From Flavivirga sp. 57AJ16 (GTDB lineage Bacteria > Bacteroidota > Bacteroidia > Flavobacteriales > Flavobacteriaceae), in contig NZ_JAQZAT010000001.1 in assembly GCF_028736925.1 (NCBI RefSeq), positions 62,001-126,000 on the forward strand: a DNA stretch of 64,000 nucleotides, written 5' to 3'. The notes under the pieces were generated by a model that was not told the DNA's origin, did not search any database, and was given only the letters and a program-made list of their open reading frames with translations. Shown here one piece after another: positions 1 to 7,670 of this stretch. Positions within the stretch are counted from its first letter, which is position 1, and every line of letters starts with the position of its first letter. A program made the translations under genes and the position numbers.

Positions 1-148
1 ATGCAAGACCGTCATCATCGGCATCGTCATAAGCTATTATTGCTATATCTCCAGCGGCATCTATAGCCCCATTGTTATTTTGAGAAAAAGAATTGTTAAA
101 AAATAAGACATATAAAAATAAAGTGGATAGAAAAGTAATTTTCTTCAT
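1..148 (-). CDS. Secreted protein, N-terminal fragment (runs off window start)
   Basis: The reverse strand opens with ATG at 148 and stays open to base 1, giving 49 residues. Residues 1-22 form a signal peptide (MKK, a hydrophobic core rich in L, F and V, then NNSFSQ), typical of Bacteroidetes exported proteins. The mature part begins NNNGAIDAAGDIAIIAYDDA and continues with an acidic DADDDG. The G-D-I-A-x-x-A-Y pattern resembles the N-termini of secreted flavobacterial proteins that often carry type IX secretion tails, but the rest lies outside the window. Function cannot be assigned. The start is the only ATG that gives a signal peptide. Confidence 0.7.
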   Translation of the reverse strand, partial: MKKITFLSTLFLYVLFFNNSFSQNNNGAIDAAGDIAIIAYDDADDDGLA

Positions 149-548
149 AATTAATATACTTTGGTTAATTAATGTTAGATTTATTATATTAGATATATTG
201 TACGAATATAAATCATTTTAAATGAAATCACGCATTTAATCCTGTTTTTTTACCATTCAACGATAATTTAATACTCCACGAGTAAAAAAGGTTTTGTACT
301 ATAATGTACCGCGTTATGTAAACTGAGCTTTGGTAAAAGCGAAAGGTTTATACATCATTTTCTTTATTTTTTTCTTCTATAATTTTCCTCAACGATGTTA
401 ATGGAACACTCTTTTTACGAAACGGCGATAGAAGAGTAGTGGAATGCCATGAGAGTCGCGTAAAAAAAATATTATTAAATCTTATATGATGTCAATTGAT
501 ACTAAATTGTTTTTGTAAGTCTAAAATAACAAAATGTTGTACCTCGAT
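149..548. other. Intergenic stretch with no recognised gene
   Basis: This AT-rich spacer lies between the start of the secreted-protein gene and the terminator of the tRNA cluster. Both neighbours are on the minus strand, so it should contain the promoter of the secreted-protein gene, but I find no clear TAnnTTTG -7 element there. I see no long open frame, repeat or structured element. Confidence 0.5.
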
Positions 549-583
549 AAAAAAAGCCTTTACAAGAAATCCTGTAAAGGCTT
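549..583 (-). terminator. Intrinsic terminator after tRNA-Leu
   Basis: Arms AAGCCTTTACA (554-564) and TGTAAAGGCTT (573-583) form an 11-bp stem with an 8-nt loop. On the minus strand a run of T follows directly. It sits 3 nt beyond the 3' end of tRNA-Leu and so ends the tRNA-Gly - tRNA-Leu transcript. Confidence 0.85.
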
Positions 584-585
584 AG

Positions 586-669
586 TACTGAAGGCGGGAC
601 TTGAACCCGCACGGACTAATGTCCATTGGATTTTAAGTCCAACGTGTCTACCAATTCCACCACTTCAGC
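586..669 (-). tRNA. tRNA-Leu (anticodon TAA)
   Basis: On the reverse strand the 84-nt cloverleaf begins GCTGAAGTGGTGGAATTGG and has the long variable arm of a type II tRNA. The anticodon stem-loop is TTGGA-CTTAAAA-TCCAA with anticodon TAA. The T arm is CGGGTTCAAGTCCCG and the acceptor is GCTGAAG/CTTCAGT with a terminal G-U pair. CCA is not encoded. It reads UUA codons, frequent in this AT-rich genome, and is cotranscribed with the upstream tRNA-Gly. Confidence 0.93.
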
Positions 670-719
670 ATGTGTCGATTGTGCTCCGCACATCGTTGGT
701 ATATTTTAAGAAAGTATCA

Positions 720-770
720 GAGCGAAAGACGGGATTTGAACCCCTGTCTGCCGACAGGCAGGCGCGACGG
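720..770 (-). pseudogene. tRNA-Gly 3'-end remnant interrupted by a 20-bp palindrome
   Basis: Bases 720-742 repeat the 3' end of the intact tRNA-Gly (827-849). A palindrome, CCTGTCTGCCGACAGGCAGG, occupies 743-762. If it is removed, the match to the tRNA resumes (CGCGAC) and totals about 29 nt before diverging. No anticodon arm or 5' half is present, so this is not a functional tRNA. A duplicated tRNA 3' end is the usual trace of a tRNA-targeted integration, but no integrase or element body remains in the 85-bp interval, so the history is inference. Confidence 0.65.
743..762. repeat. CCTGCC-type GC-rich palindrome
   Basis: This 20-bp imperfect palindrome, CCTGTCTGCCGACAGGCAGG, is one of about eight related copies or half-copies in the window. 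It lies inside the duplicated tRNA-Gly end as a clean 20-nt interruption, which suggests that these palindromes insert as units. Confidence 0.75.
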
Positions 771-827
771 TCGCTCTCACGTTTTCAATTCAAAATATTT
801 CTTATTTCTAAGAACATCTCTTCCTGG

Positions 828-899
828 AGCGAAAGACGGGATTTGAACCCGCGACCCCCACCTTGGCAAGGTGATGCTCTACCCCTGAGCTACTTTCGC
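828..899 (-). tRNA. tRNA-Gly (anticodon GCC)
   Basis: The reverse strand gives a 72-nt cloverleaf. It has acceptor GCGAAAG/CTTTCGC, D arm GCTCAGGGGTAGAGC, anticodon loop TTGCCAA with anticodon GCC in a CACC/GGTG stem, and T arm GCGGGTTCAAATCCCGT. The discriminator base is T and CCA is not encoded. It is the first gene of a tRNA-Gly - tRNA-Leu unit. Confidence 0.95.
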
Positions 900-910
900 A
901 GTCTTTATTA

Positions 911-942
911 TGAACATACAATATCGCTATTGCGGATGCAAA
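911..942 (-). promoter_or_regulatory. Probable promoter of the tRNA-Gly - tRNA-Leu unit
   Basis: On the minus strand TTTG (939-942) is followed after 20 nt by TATGTTCA (911-918). This approximates the Bacteroidetes sigma-A consensus TTTG - about 20 nt - TAnnTTTG with two mismatches in the -7 box. Transcription would begin a few bases before tRNA-Gly G1. The placement fits, but the -7 match is imperfect. Confidence 0.45.
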
Positions 943-997
943 TTTAAAATATTTCTACTAAAAGCAAAGCTTTTTAGGAAAATAAATTTTATTTATT

Positions 998-3631
998 TCA
1001 CGCTCTTTTTTTCTTGACCAACATCCGCTTAATTTCATTAAGTTTCATGAGCGCTTCAACAGGCGTAAGCGTATCGATTTCAATATGTAATATTTCATCT
1101 TTGATATTTTCCAATAACGGATCATCTAAATTAAAAAAACTTAGCTGCATCTCATCTTCTATGGATTTTACCTGATCTGTTAACTCTTCACTTGAATGGG
1201 ACTTCTCCAATTTCTTTAAAATCTTGTTAGCTCGGTGCAATACTTGTTGCGGCATGCCTGCCATTTTAGCAACATGAATACCAAAACTATGTTCACTACC
1301 TCCTTCAACCAGCTTTCTTAAAAAAAGGACATGGTCCTTTAATTCTTTCACCGATACATTAAAGTTTTTAATCCGATCGAATGTTTCGGTCATTTCATTT
1401 AACTCATGATAATGCGTTGCAAACAGCGTTTTAGGTTTTGCAGGATGCTCATGTAAATACTCGCTAATCGCCCAAGCTATTGAAATACCATCGTAAGTAC
1501 TTGTACCTCGACCTATTTCGTCGAGCAGTACCAAACTCCTATCCGAAATATTATTTAGAATAGAAGCCGTTTCATTCATTTCTACCATAAAGGTCGATTC
1601 TCCCATTGAGATATTATCGCTAGCGCCTACCCTTGTAAAAATCTTATCCACCAGACCAATACGCGCTTCTTTTGCCGGTACAAAACTTCCTATTTGAGCC
1701 AGTAATACGATTAACGCCGTTTGACGTAAAATAGCCGATTTACCAGACATATTAGGTCCCGTAATCATAATGATCTGTTGCGCAGTCCTATCCAAAAATA
1801 CATCGTTTGCAATATACGCCTCACCAATGGGTAATTGCTTTTCTATAACGGGGTGTCGACCATCTTTTATATCTAAATCAAAAGAGTCATCAATAAAAGG
1901 ATAGACATATTTATGGTCTATTGCCAGTTGGGCAAACCCACATAAACAATCTAATTGTCCAACTAAATAGGCATTTTGCTGTACTGCTTTTATATATTGG
2001 TTCATCCATGCAACCAGCTCTGCAAACAACTGCTGTTCAATAGCTTGAATTCTATCTTCGGCACCTAAAATTTTAGCCTCATATTCTTTAAGCTCTTCCG
2101 TAATATATCTTTCGGCACTTACCAAAGTTTGCTTTCTTATCCATGCTTCGGGCACCTTGTCTTTATGGGTATTACGCACCTCAATATAATACCCAAAAAC
2201 ATTGTTTGAGGCTATTTTTAGAGACGTAATGCCTGTGCGTTCACTTTCACGCTGCAGCATATTGTCCAAATAATCTTTTCCCGATTTTGACAAATCCCTT
2301 AACTCATCCAATTCTGAAGAAAAACCAGAAGCAATACTATTGCCTTTTAGCACATTTACAGGTGCCTCTTCATTGAGCGTTTCCTTAATTTTTTCACGAA
2401 GGGCCTCACAACCCTGAAGGGAGTCTCCAATTATTTTAAGCGATTCGTTATCACAGTTTGATGCTAACGATTTTATGGGCACAATAGCCTCTAGGGAATT
2501 TTTAAGCTGAACCACTTCTCGTGGATTGACCTTACCTGTTGCTGTTTTAGAAATGAGTCGCTCTAAGTCACCAATATGCTTAATATGGGTCTGAACTTTT
2601 TGAAGTACGGTATGTTCCTGAGTTAAAAAACTGACCACTTCATGGCGTTGCTTGATCTTATCAACGTTTTTTAAAGGCAATGCCAACCAGCGCTTCAATA
2701 ACCTCCCGCCCATAGGCGAAATGGTTTTATCAATAACATTTAAAAGTGTAACGGCATTATTATTAGTAGAATTATAAAGTTCTAAATTCCTAATCGTAAA
2801 CTTATCCATCCATACATATTCATCTTCAGCGATCCTGGAAATGGATGTAATGTGCTGTAGTTTGTTATGTTGCGTTTCTGATAAATAATGAAGTATGGAT
2901 CCAGATGCAATAATGCCTTCATACAAATCCTCAATACCAAAACCTTTTAGTGTTTTAGTGTCGAAATGTTTTATCAACGTCTCATAGGCATAATCGGTTT
3001 GGTAGATCCAATCTTCCATATAAAACGTATGGAAATCGTTCCCAAACGTTTCGTTGAACATGGTACGTTTTTGTTTGGAAACCAATACCTCGCTAGGTCT
3101 GAAATTCTGTAATAACTTATCAATATACTCGGCAGGGCCCTGTGAGGTCAAAAACTCACCTGTGGAGATATCCAAAAACGAAATCCCTATTCTTTGTTTG
3201 GTTACTGAGCTTGTCGAAGTATCAAAATAAACCGAACACACAAAGTTATTGGATTTTGATACTAAAACCTCATCGTTTAGTGCCACCCCTGGTGTTACTA
3301 GCTCTGTTACACCACGCTTAACAATCGTTTTCGTTTGTTTAGGGTCTTCCAACTGATCGCAAATAGCAACACGCTCACCCGCCTTGACCAGTTTAGGTAA
3401 ATAGGTGTTTAATGAATGGTGAGGGAAACCGGCCAATTCGGTTTCACTTTCACTGCCTGCTCCGCGTTTGGTTAATATAATACCTAAAATACCTGCCGTT
3501 TTAACCGCATCTTCTCCAAATGTTTCATAAAAATCGCCAACACGAAACAGCAATAAGGCATCTGGGTATTTCGCCTTAATAGCATTGTACTGTTTCATTA
3601 AAGGGGTCTCTTTTTTTGTTTTTTTTGCCAA
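998..3631 (-). CDS. mutS: DNA mismatch repair protein MutS
   Basis: MutS recognises mismatches and starts methyl-independent repair with MutL. The 877-residue protein has the N-terminal mismatch-binding FYE motif ([11 protein letters not shown]), connector, lever and clamp regions. Its C-terminal ATPase has Walker A GPNMSGKS near residue 625, Walker [13 protein letters not shown] near 704, and the THYHEL motif. I chose a TTG start giving [17 protein letters not shown], the form I recall for flavobacterial MutS, over an ATG 16 codons upstream that adds unrelated residues. Around codon 142 the segment DTSTSSV is encoded by DNA resembling an intergenic CTTCGACAAGCTCAG repeat, so the gene seems to have absorbed a short in-frame insertion. 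It stands alone, convergent with the tRNAs. Confidence 0.96.
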   Translation of the reverse strand: MAKKTKKETPLMKQYNAIKAKYPDALLLFRVGDFYETFGEDAVKTAGILGIILTKRGAGSESETELAGFPHHSLNTYLPKLVKAGERVAICDQLEDPKQTKTIVKRGVTELVTPGVALNDEVLVSKSNNFVCSVYFDTSTSSVTKQRIGISFLDISTGEFLTSQGPAEYIDKLLQNFRPSEVLVSKQKRTMFNETFGNDFHTFYMEDWIYQTDYAYETLIKHFDTKTLKGFGIEDLYEGIIASGSILHYLSETQHNKLQHITSISRIAEDEYVWMDKFTIRNLELYNSTNNNAVTLLNVIDKTISPMGGRLLKRWLALPLKNVDKIKQRHEVVSFLTQEHTVLQKVQTHIKHIGDLERLISKTATGKVNPREVVQLKNSLEAIVPIKSLASNCDNESLKIIGDSLQGCEALREKIKETLNEEAPVNVLKGNSIASGFSSELDELRDLSKSGKDYLDNMLQRESERTGITSLKIASNNVFGYYIEVRNTHKDKVPEAWIRKQTLVSAERYITEELKEYEAKILGAEDRIQAIEQQLFAELVAWMNQYIKAVQQNAYLVGQLDCLCGFAQLAIDHKYVYPFIDDSFDLDIKDGRHPVIEKQLPIGEAYIANDVFLDRTAQQIIMITGPNMSGKSAILRQTALIVLLAQIGSFVPAKEARIGLVDKIFTRVGASDNISMGESTFMVEMNETASILNNISDRSLVLLDEIGRGTSTYDGISIAWAISEYLHEHPAKPKTLFATHYHELNEMTETFDRIKNFNVSVKELKDHVLFLRKLVEGGSEHSFGIHVAKMAGMPQQVLHRANKILKKLEKSHSSEELTDQVKSIEDEMQLSFFNLDDPLLENIKDEILHIEIDTLTPVEALMKLNEIKRMLVKKKRA

Positions 3632-3755
3632 CGGAATTTTGTTTTTAAATATTACTTTTGTAAAAATTGTAGCATGCAATGTACCATTAATTTCATGTTT
3701 TTTGAAGTTGATCTTTTAGAAGTTATTTACAATTAGAACGAGATTTCAACAATAT

Positions 3756-3763
3756 TACTTTTG
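3756..3763 (+). promoter_or_regulatory. Candidate -7 element upstream of the RNA methyltransferase
   Basis: TACTTTTG matches TAnnTTTG exactly about 115 nt before the proposed start. No clear TTG lies at the expected -33 spacing, so this is only half supported. Confidence 0.3.
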
Positions 3764-3837
3764 TCATGTTGATCGAAGCCGAAGCATTTATTAAAAAGAT
3801 TGCCACACCCTACGTTCTAGCAATGATATAAAACAAT

Positions 3838-3862
3838 GAGATTCCCACCTTCGTGGGAATGG
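3838..3862. repeat. ATTCCC(A/G)C-TTCG hairpin repeat
   Basis: GAGATTCCCACCTTCGTGGG with flanking AAT forms a tight stem-loop. It belongs to the same family as the repeats at 36824-36905 (ATGAGATTCCCGC..GCGGGAAT). It lies in the leader of the RNA methyltransferase gene. An ATG inside it opens an upstream extension of that frame, which I reject as a start because the repeat is intergenic elsewhere. Confidence 0.65.
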
Positions 3863-3877
3863 AAAATAAAAATTTTG

Positions 3878-4414
3878 ATGCGTAAACTAAAAAATAGCGA
3901 ATTAGACCGATTGAGTGTCGATGCTTTTAAATCGGTAAAAAAAACACCAATCATTATTGTTTTAGATAACATTAGAAGCCTTAATAATATAGGTTCTGTA
4001 TTTAGAACGAGTGATGCTTTTTTAATTAAAAAAATTTATCTCTGCGGCATCACAGCGAAACCTCCTCATAAAGATATTCATAAAACAGCGTTAGGAAGCA
4101 CCGATACGGTAGACTGGGAGTATGTTGAAAATACGATACAATTAGTTGAAACGTTACAAGCCGAAAACGTAAAAGTATGTGCTATCGAACAAGCAGAACA
4201 TGCTACCATGTTGAATGATTTTAAACCTGAGGCCAACACAACTTACGCCCTGGTTTTTGGGAACGAAGTAAAAGGAGTCGCTCAAGATGTGGTGAGCGCT
4301 AGCGATATGGTGATCGAAATACCTCAATTTGGCACCAAGCATTCGTTAAATATTTCGGTAAGTTGCGGCGTTGTGGTTTGGGATGTGTTTTCGAAGTTGG
4401 GAGTTAGGAGTTAG
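3878..4414 (+). CDS. TrmH/SpoU-family RNA 2'-O-methyltransferase
   Basis: This 178-residue SPOUT methyltransferase uses S-adenosylmethionine to methylate a ribose in tRNA or rRNA. Motif 1 is LDNIRSLNNIGSVFRTSDAF near residue 28, motif 2 is LVFGNEVKGV, and motif 3 is FGTKHSLNISVSCGVVVWD near the C-terminus, which contributes to the trefoil knot. The substrate cannot be told from sequence. The start chosen gives MRKLKNSELDRLS, after the palindromic repeat. The stop codon lies inside a GGAGTTA tandem repeat (4400-4423), so gain or loss of one 7-bp unit would change the last residues. Confidence 0.9.
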   Translation: MRKLKNSELDRLSVDAFKSVKKTPIIIVLDNIRSLNNIGSVFRTSDAFLIKKIYLCGITAKPPHKDIHKTALGSTDTVDWEYVENTIQLVETLQAENVKVCAIEQAEHATMLNDFKPEANTTYALVFGNEVKGVAQDVVSASDMVIEIPQFGTKHSLNISVSCGVVVWDVFSKLGVRS

Positions 4415-4423
4415 GAGTTAGGA
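4400..4423. repeat. GGAGTTA heptamer tandem repeat over a stop codon
   Basis: Three full GGAGTTA units plus GGA run from 4400 to 4423 and contain the TAG stop (4412-4414) of the RNA methyltransferase gene. Seven is not a multiple of three, so slippage would shift the C-terminal reading frame. Confidence 0.8.
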
Positions 4424-4459
4424 AATATTTAATGCTGTGATCGAAAAACCTCATAATAT

Positions 4460-5119
4460 ATGGCGAAAAAAAACAAAATACCTTGGCCCACTAAAGATGT
4501 GATGACACAGATTTATGAGATGAAACTATGGGGAGGCAAGGCATTCGATTTTTATTCTGGGGCAGGTTCGCACGATTCAAAAATTATAACACCTTATTTA
4601 GAAGCGATCATAGCATTTTTAAATGCCCACAATAAATCTTTGGTCGTTTGCGATTTAGGCTGCGGAGATTTTAATATTGGAAAACACTTAACTAAATATG
4701 CCCGAAAATATATTGCTGTTGATATTGTTGAAAAACTTATTGAAAGAAATAAAAACTTATATAGAGAAGATCATTTAGAATTTTGTTCTTTGGATCTTAC
4801 AGCAGATGAGCTTCCTTCTGGAGATTGTGCTATATTACGACAAGTGCTACAGCATTTGTCTAATGCAGAAATACAAAAAGTAATAAAAAAAATAGCTGCT
4901 TATAAATATCTCATTTTAACCGAGCATGTGCCATTGGGTAACTTTGTTCCTAACAAAGACCTTATTTCCGGGCAAGGCATTAGACTAAAACAAAACAGTG
5001 GCGTTAATATATTGGAAGCTCCTTTTCATTTAAAAATTAAAGAAGAAAAAAACTTGGGGGAACATATTCTGGAAAACAATAAAGGGCGTATAGTTACGAC
5101 CTTATATAAGATGTTTTAA
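4460..5119 (+). CDS. Class I SAM-dependent methyltransferase
   Basis: This 219-residue protein has a Rossmann methyltransferase core: motif I VVCDLGCGDFNIGKHL (near residue 61), acidic post-I strand YIAVDIVE, then LEFCSLDLT and the motif IV/V region ILRQVLQHLSNAEIQKVIKK. The substrate is unknown. The C-terminal part is short and lacks a recognised substrate domain. It follows the RNA methyltransferase gene by 45 bp and is probably cotranscribed with it. It could be a small-molecule or protein methyltransferase. Confidence 0.8.
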   Translation: MAKKNKIPWPTKDVMTQIYEMKLWGGKAFDFYSGAGSHDSKIITPYLEAIIAFLNAHNKSLVVCDLGCGDFNIGKHLTKYARKYIAVDIVEKLIERNKNLYREDHLEFCSLDLTADELPSGDCAILRQVLQHLSNAEIQKVIKKIAAYKYLILTEHVPLGNFVPNKDLISGQGIRLKQNSGVNILEAPFHLKIKEEKNLGEHILENNKGRIVTTLYKMF

Positions 5120-5219
5120 AAGGCCTTTGGCAAGGATATGCTTCGGAGCAAAATTAAACGAATGAAACGAACATTAATAAATTTTAAGCATTTTTTCACA
5201 AAAGGGAATGTTTAAAATT

Positions 5220-5235
5220 CCTGCCTGCAGGCAGG
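5220..5235. repeat. CCTGCC-type perfect palindrome
   Basis: CCTGCCTGCAGGCAGG is a perfect 16-bp palindrome in an AT-rich spacer, flanked by TTTAAAATT and TTTTAATG. It is the shortest form of the window-wide CCTGCC repeat family. Confidence 0.75.
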
Positions 5236-5318
5236 TTTTAATGTGAGAGCGTAGCGGTTGCACACGTTCTCAATTTTATAATTAATTTATTATCAAATAA
5301 TTACTAAAATTTAAACGT

Positions 5319-5747
5319 GTGAAAAAAACAGAAGTAAAGACAGACCCTAAAGTTAAATCGGTTTTCAAAAATTACCCTGATTCGGTAAGAAAGAAAATGA
5401 CAGATCTTCGGGAATTGATTATAGAAACCGCTGGTGAAACAGAAGGCATAACTGGCCTGGAAGAAACATTAAAATGGGGAGAACCTAGTTATCTAACCAA
5501 AAAAGGCAGCACTATTAGAATAGATTGGAAATCTAAAAGCCCAAATCAATATGCGATGTATTTTCAATGTACCAGCAGATTGGTATCTACATTTAGAACA
5601 GTTTATAAAAACACCCTTGATTTTGAAGGAAAAAGAGCGATTATTTTTCAAATAAATGAAGCACTTCCTAAAGAAGCCTTAAAAAACTGTATTGCTGCTG
5701 CATTGACCTATCATAAAGTAAAACATCTCCCTTTATTAGGTATGTAA
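5319..5747 (+). CDS. DUF1801 domain protein (YdhG/YjhX-like)
   Basis: This 142-residue soluble protein has a DUF1801-type core: VRKKMTDLRELIIETAGETE, then LKWGEPSYLTKKGSTIRIDW and the YAMYFQCTSRLVSTF strand, ending in a helix with YHKVKHLPLLGM. The family folds like the iron-chaperone YdhG and the SufE-like group, but its cellular role is not established. Translation begins at GTG. No in-frame ATG lies near, and homologs as I recall them begin close to this point. It stands alone. Confidence 0.8.
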   Translation: MKKTEVKTDPKVKSVFKNYPDSVRKKMTDLRELIIETAGETEGITGLEETLKWGEPSYLTKKGSTIRIDWKSKSPNQYAMYFQCTSRLVSTFRTVYKNTLDFEGKRAIIFQINEALPKEALKNCIAAALTYHKVKHLPLLGM

Positions 5748-6318
5748 ATGATCAATAGCCTTTGCATAAATACAAAACAGGTTTCATTTTGTGACTTTTT
5801 ATTATCAAGTTATACCATTTTTACTTGAGAGTTACTCAAAAAACACAGTTATTTTTTGTTTAGGCAAAAAAGAAAAGCAAGTGCTCAGCTTCCTGCCTGC
5901 CGGCGAGGCAGGGACTGGGGTAGCAAGCATAGCTACATTTAAGTTTTATTTTGAAGCATAAACGGAAAAGAACAAATTTTTGTGGATAATTTTTTAAAGG
6001 TTAAAACACTACAATTTATTGCTGTTACTTTAGTTTGTATAAACTTTATTTTTTTAACTGGAATTTTGAAGCACGAAGTTGTTTTCAAAAAAGGGCGTGT
6101 TTTTCTTCCGTCTTCTGACTTCTAGCCAATGTTCATTCTCACAATCAAACTTCATTCGAGATTAAACCTATGTTATTTCCAATGCATAGTGATTTAGTTA
6201 TAATTGAGCTTGATTCTAAACCCATAAAACTCTAACTTCGTTCACTGGCACTCAATTTATTTTAGTAGTCACCGATATAGTTCGTTTAAATTACTTCTAT
6301 GTCTTAGCATTGTATGTA
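5748..6318. other. Intergenic region with one palindromic repeat
   Basis: This 570-bp gap lies between two plus-strand genes. It contains a CCTGCC-type palindrome (5892-5912) flanked by GC-richer sequence that includes a small GTAGC..GCTAC hairpin (about 5929-5946). The rest is AT-rich with no convincing frame. I cannot place the photolyase promoter. Confidence 0.5.
5892..5912. repeat. CCTGCC-type palindrome
   Basis: Arms CCTGCC and GGCAGG enclose a TGCCGGCGA centre (21 bp in all). Same family as the copies at 743, 5220, 9631, 36835 and 48996. Confidence 0.7.
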
Positions 6319-7629
6319 ATGGAAAAATCAAAAGTTTCGATCTTCTGGTTCAAAAGAGATTTGAGAATTGAAGATAATCATGGCTTATTTAAGGCGCTCA
6401 CTGGAGCCTATCCAATTCTCCCTATTTTTATCTTTGACATAAACATTTTAGATGAACTGGAAACAAATGATCCTCGTGTTTTATTTATCTATGAGCGTCT
6501 ATCGTTCTTGAATAAGATACTCAAAAATCATTCAAGCAGCCTTTATTGCAAAAAGGGGAAGCCAGAAGACATCTGGAAAGACATTCTTAAAAAATTTGAT
6601 GTTCAAGATGTTTATTATAATGAGGACTATGAACCTTATGCAAAAAAACGGGACAGAAAGATTGAAGACATTTTAACAGCATCTGGCGTTAACTTCCACA
6701 CATTCAAAGACCAGGTCATATTTGCAAAAGGCGACATACTTAAGGCCGACCAGACTCCATATACCATATACACGCCCTACAAGAACAAATGGCTTAAAAA
6801 ATTCAATAACACAGATATTCAACATTTCGAATCTGAAATCAATGGTAACTATCTAAAAAGAGCCTTTTCATTCCCCGCTTTATCGGAAATCGGATTTACC
6901 AAATCGAAAATTAAAGTGGTCGATTATACCTTTGATTATCTGAAAGAATATGAAGCGGTTAGAAACATACCTGCCATTGATAAAACAAGCCACCTTTCTC
7001 CACATCTCCGTTTCGGAACAATTAGCATAAGAAAGGTTGCACGAAAAGGATTGCTAAATCAATCGTTCTTAAATGAAATCATTTGGCGTGAGTTTTTTAT
7101 GCAAATTCTATATCATTTCCCAGAGGTGGTGCACTCCAATTTCAAACGCAAATATGACCATATTGAATGGCGGAATAATGAAGATGACTTCGAAAAATGG
7201 AAAAATGGGAAAACTGGATATCCCATGGTCGATGCAGGTATGAGGGAGTTAAATACCACTGGTTATATGCACAATAGAGTAAGAATGGTAACAGCAGGTT
7301 TTTTGTGTAAACATTTACTAATAGATTGGAAGTGGGGAGAAGCTTATTTTGCTAAAAAGTTATTGGATTATGAATTAGCATCAAACAACGGAAATTGGCA
7401 ATGGGCCGCTGGAACTGGATGTGATGCAGCACCCTATTTTAGAGTATTTAACCCTACAGAACAGATTAAAAGATTTGACCGTGACCTAACTTATGTAAAG
7501 AGGTGGGTTCCTGAATTAGATACGATGAGCTACCCCACACCCATGGTTGATCATAAAATAGCAAGGGAACGCGCTATTAGAGTATATAAACAAGGAATAC
7601 AACTAAATACAACAAAAACCAAACGGTAA
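6319..7629 (+). CDS. phr: Deoxyribodipyrimidine photolyase (cryptochrome/photolyase family)
   Basis: This 436-residue flavoprotein should use blue light to split cyclobutane pyrimidine dimers. The N-terminal antenna domain begins VSIFWFKRDLRIEDNHGL. The C-terminal FAD domain contains GYPMVDAGMRELNTTGYMHN, RVRMVTAGFLCKHLLIDWKW, and NNGNWQWAAGTGCDAAPYFR followed by RVFNP, all class I photolyase signatures. Length is close to the class I CPD enzymes. The ATG at 6319 is preferred to a TTG three codons earlier. A cryptochrome-like role cannot be excluded. It stands alone between two gaps. Confidence 0.92.
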   Translation: MEKSKVSIFWFKRDLRIEDNHGLFKALTGAYPILPIFIFDINILDELETNDPRVLFIYERLSFLNKILKNHSSSLYCKKGKPEDIWKDILKKFDVQDVYYNEDYEPYAKKRDRKIEDILTASGVNFHTFKDQVIFAKGDILKADQTPYTIYTPYKNKWLKKFNNTDIQHFESEINGNYLKRAFSFPALSEIGFTKSKIKVVDYTFDYLKEYEAVRNIPAIDKTSHLSPHLRFGTISIRKVARKGLLNQSFLNEIIWREFFMQILYHFPEVVHSNFKRKYDHIEWRNNEDDFEKWKNGKTGYPMVDAGMRELNTTGYMHNRVRMVTAGFLCKHLLIDWKWGEAYFAKKLLDYELASNNGNWQWAAGTGCDAAPYFRVFNPTEQIKRFDRDLTYVKRWVPELDTMSYPTPMVDHKIARERAIRVYKQGIQLNTTKTKR

Positions 7630-7670
7630 TAAAACACGGTTAAGGCAGAACGATAAGCGTCATTCTAAAG

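Noticed and set aside
534-947. 137-codon open frame on the plus strand
   Set aside because: It runs antisense through two tRNA genes and a terminator. Its residues (such as GFEPLSADRQA and ERRDLNPRP) are tRNA translations, not a protein.
3632-3679. Upstream ATG start for mutS
   Set aside because: The extra 16 residues do not match MutS N-termini, while the TTG start gives the typical [17 protein letters not shown].
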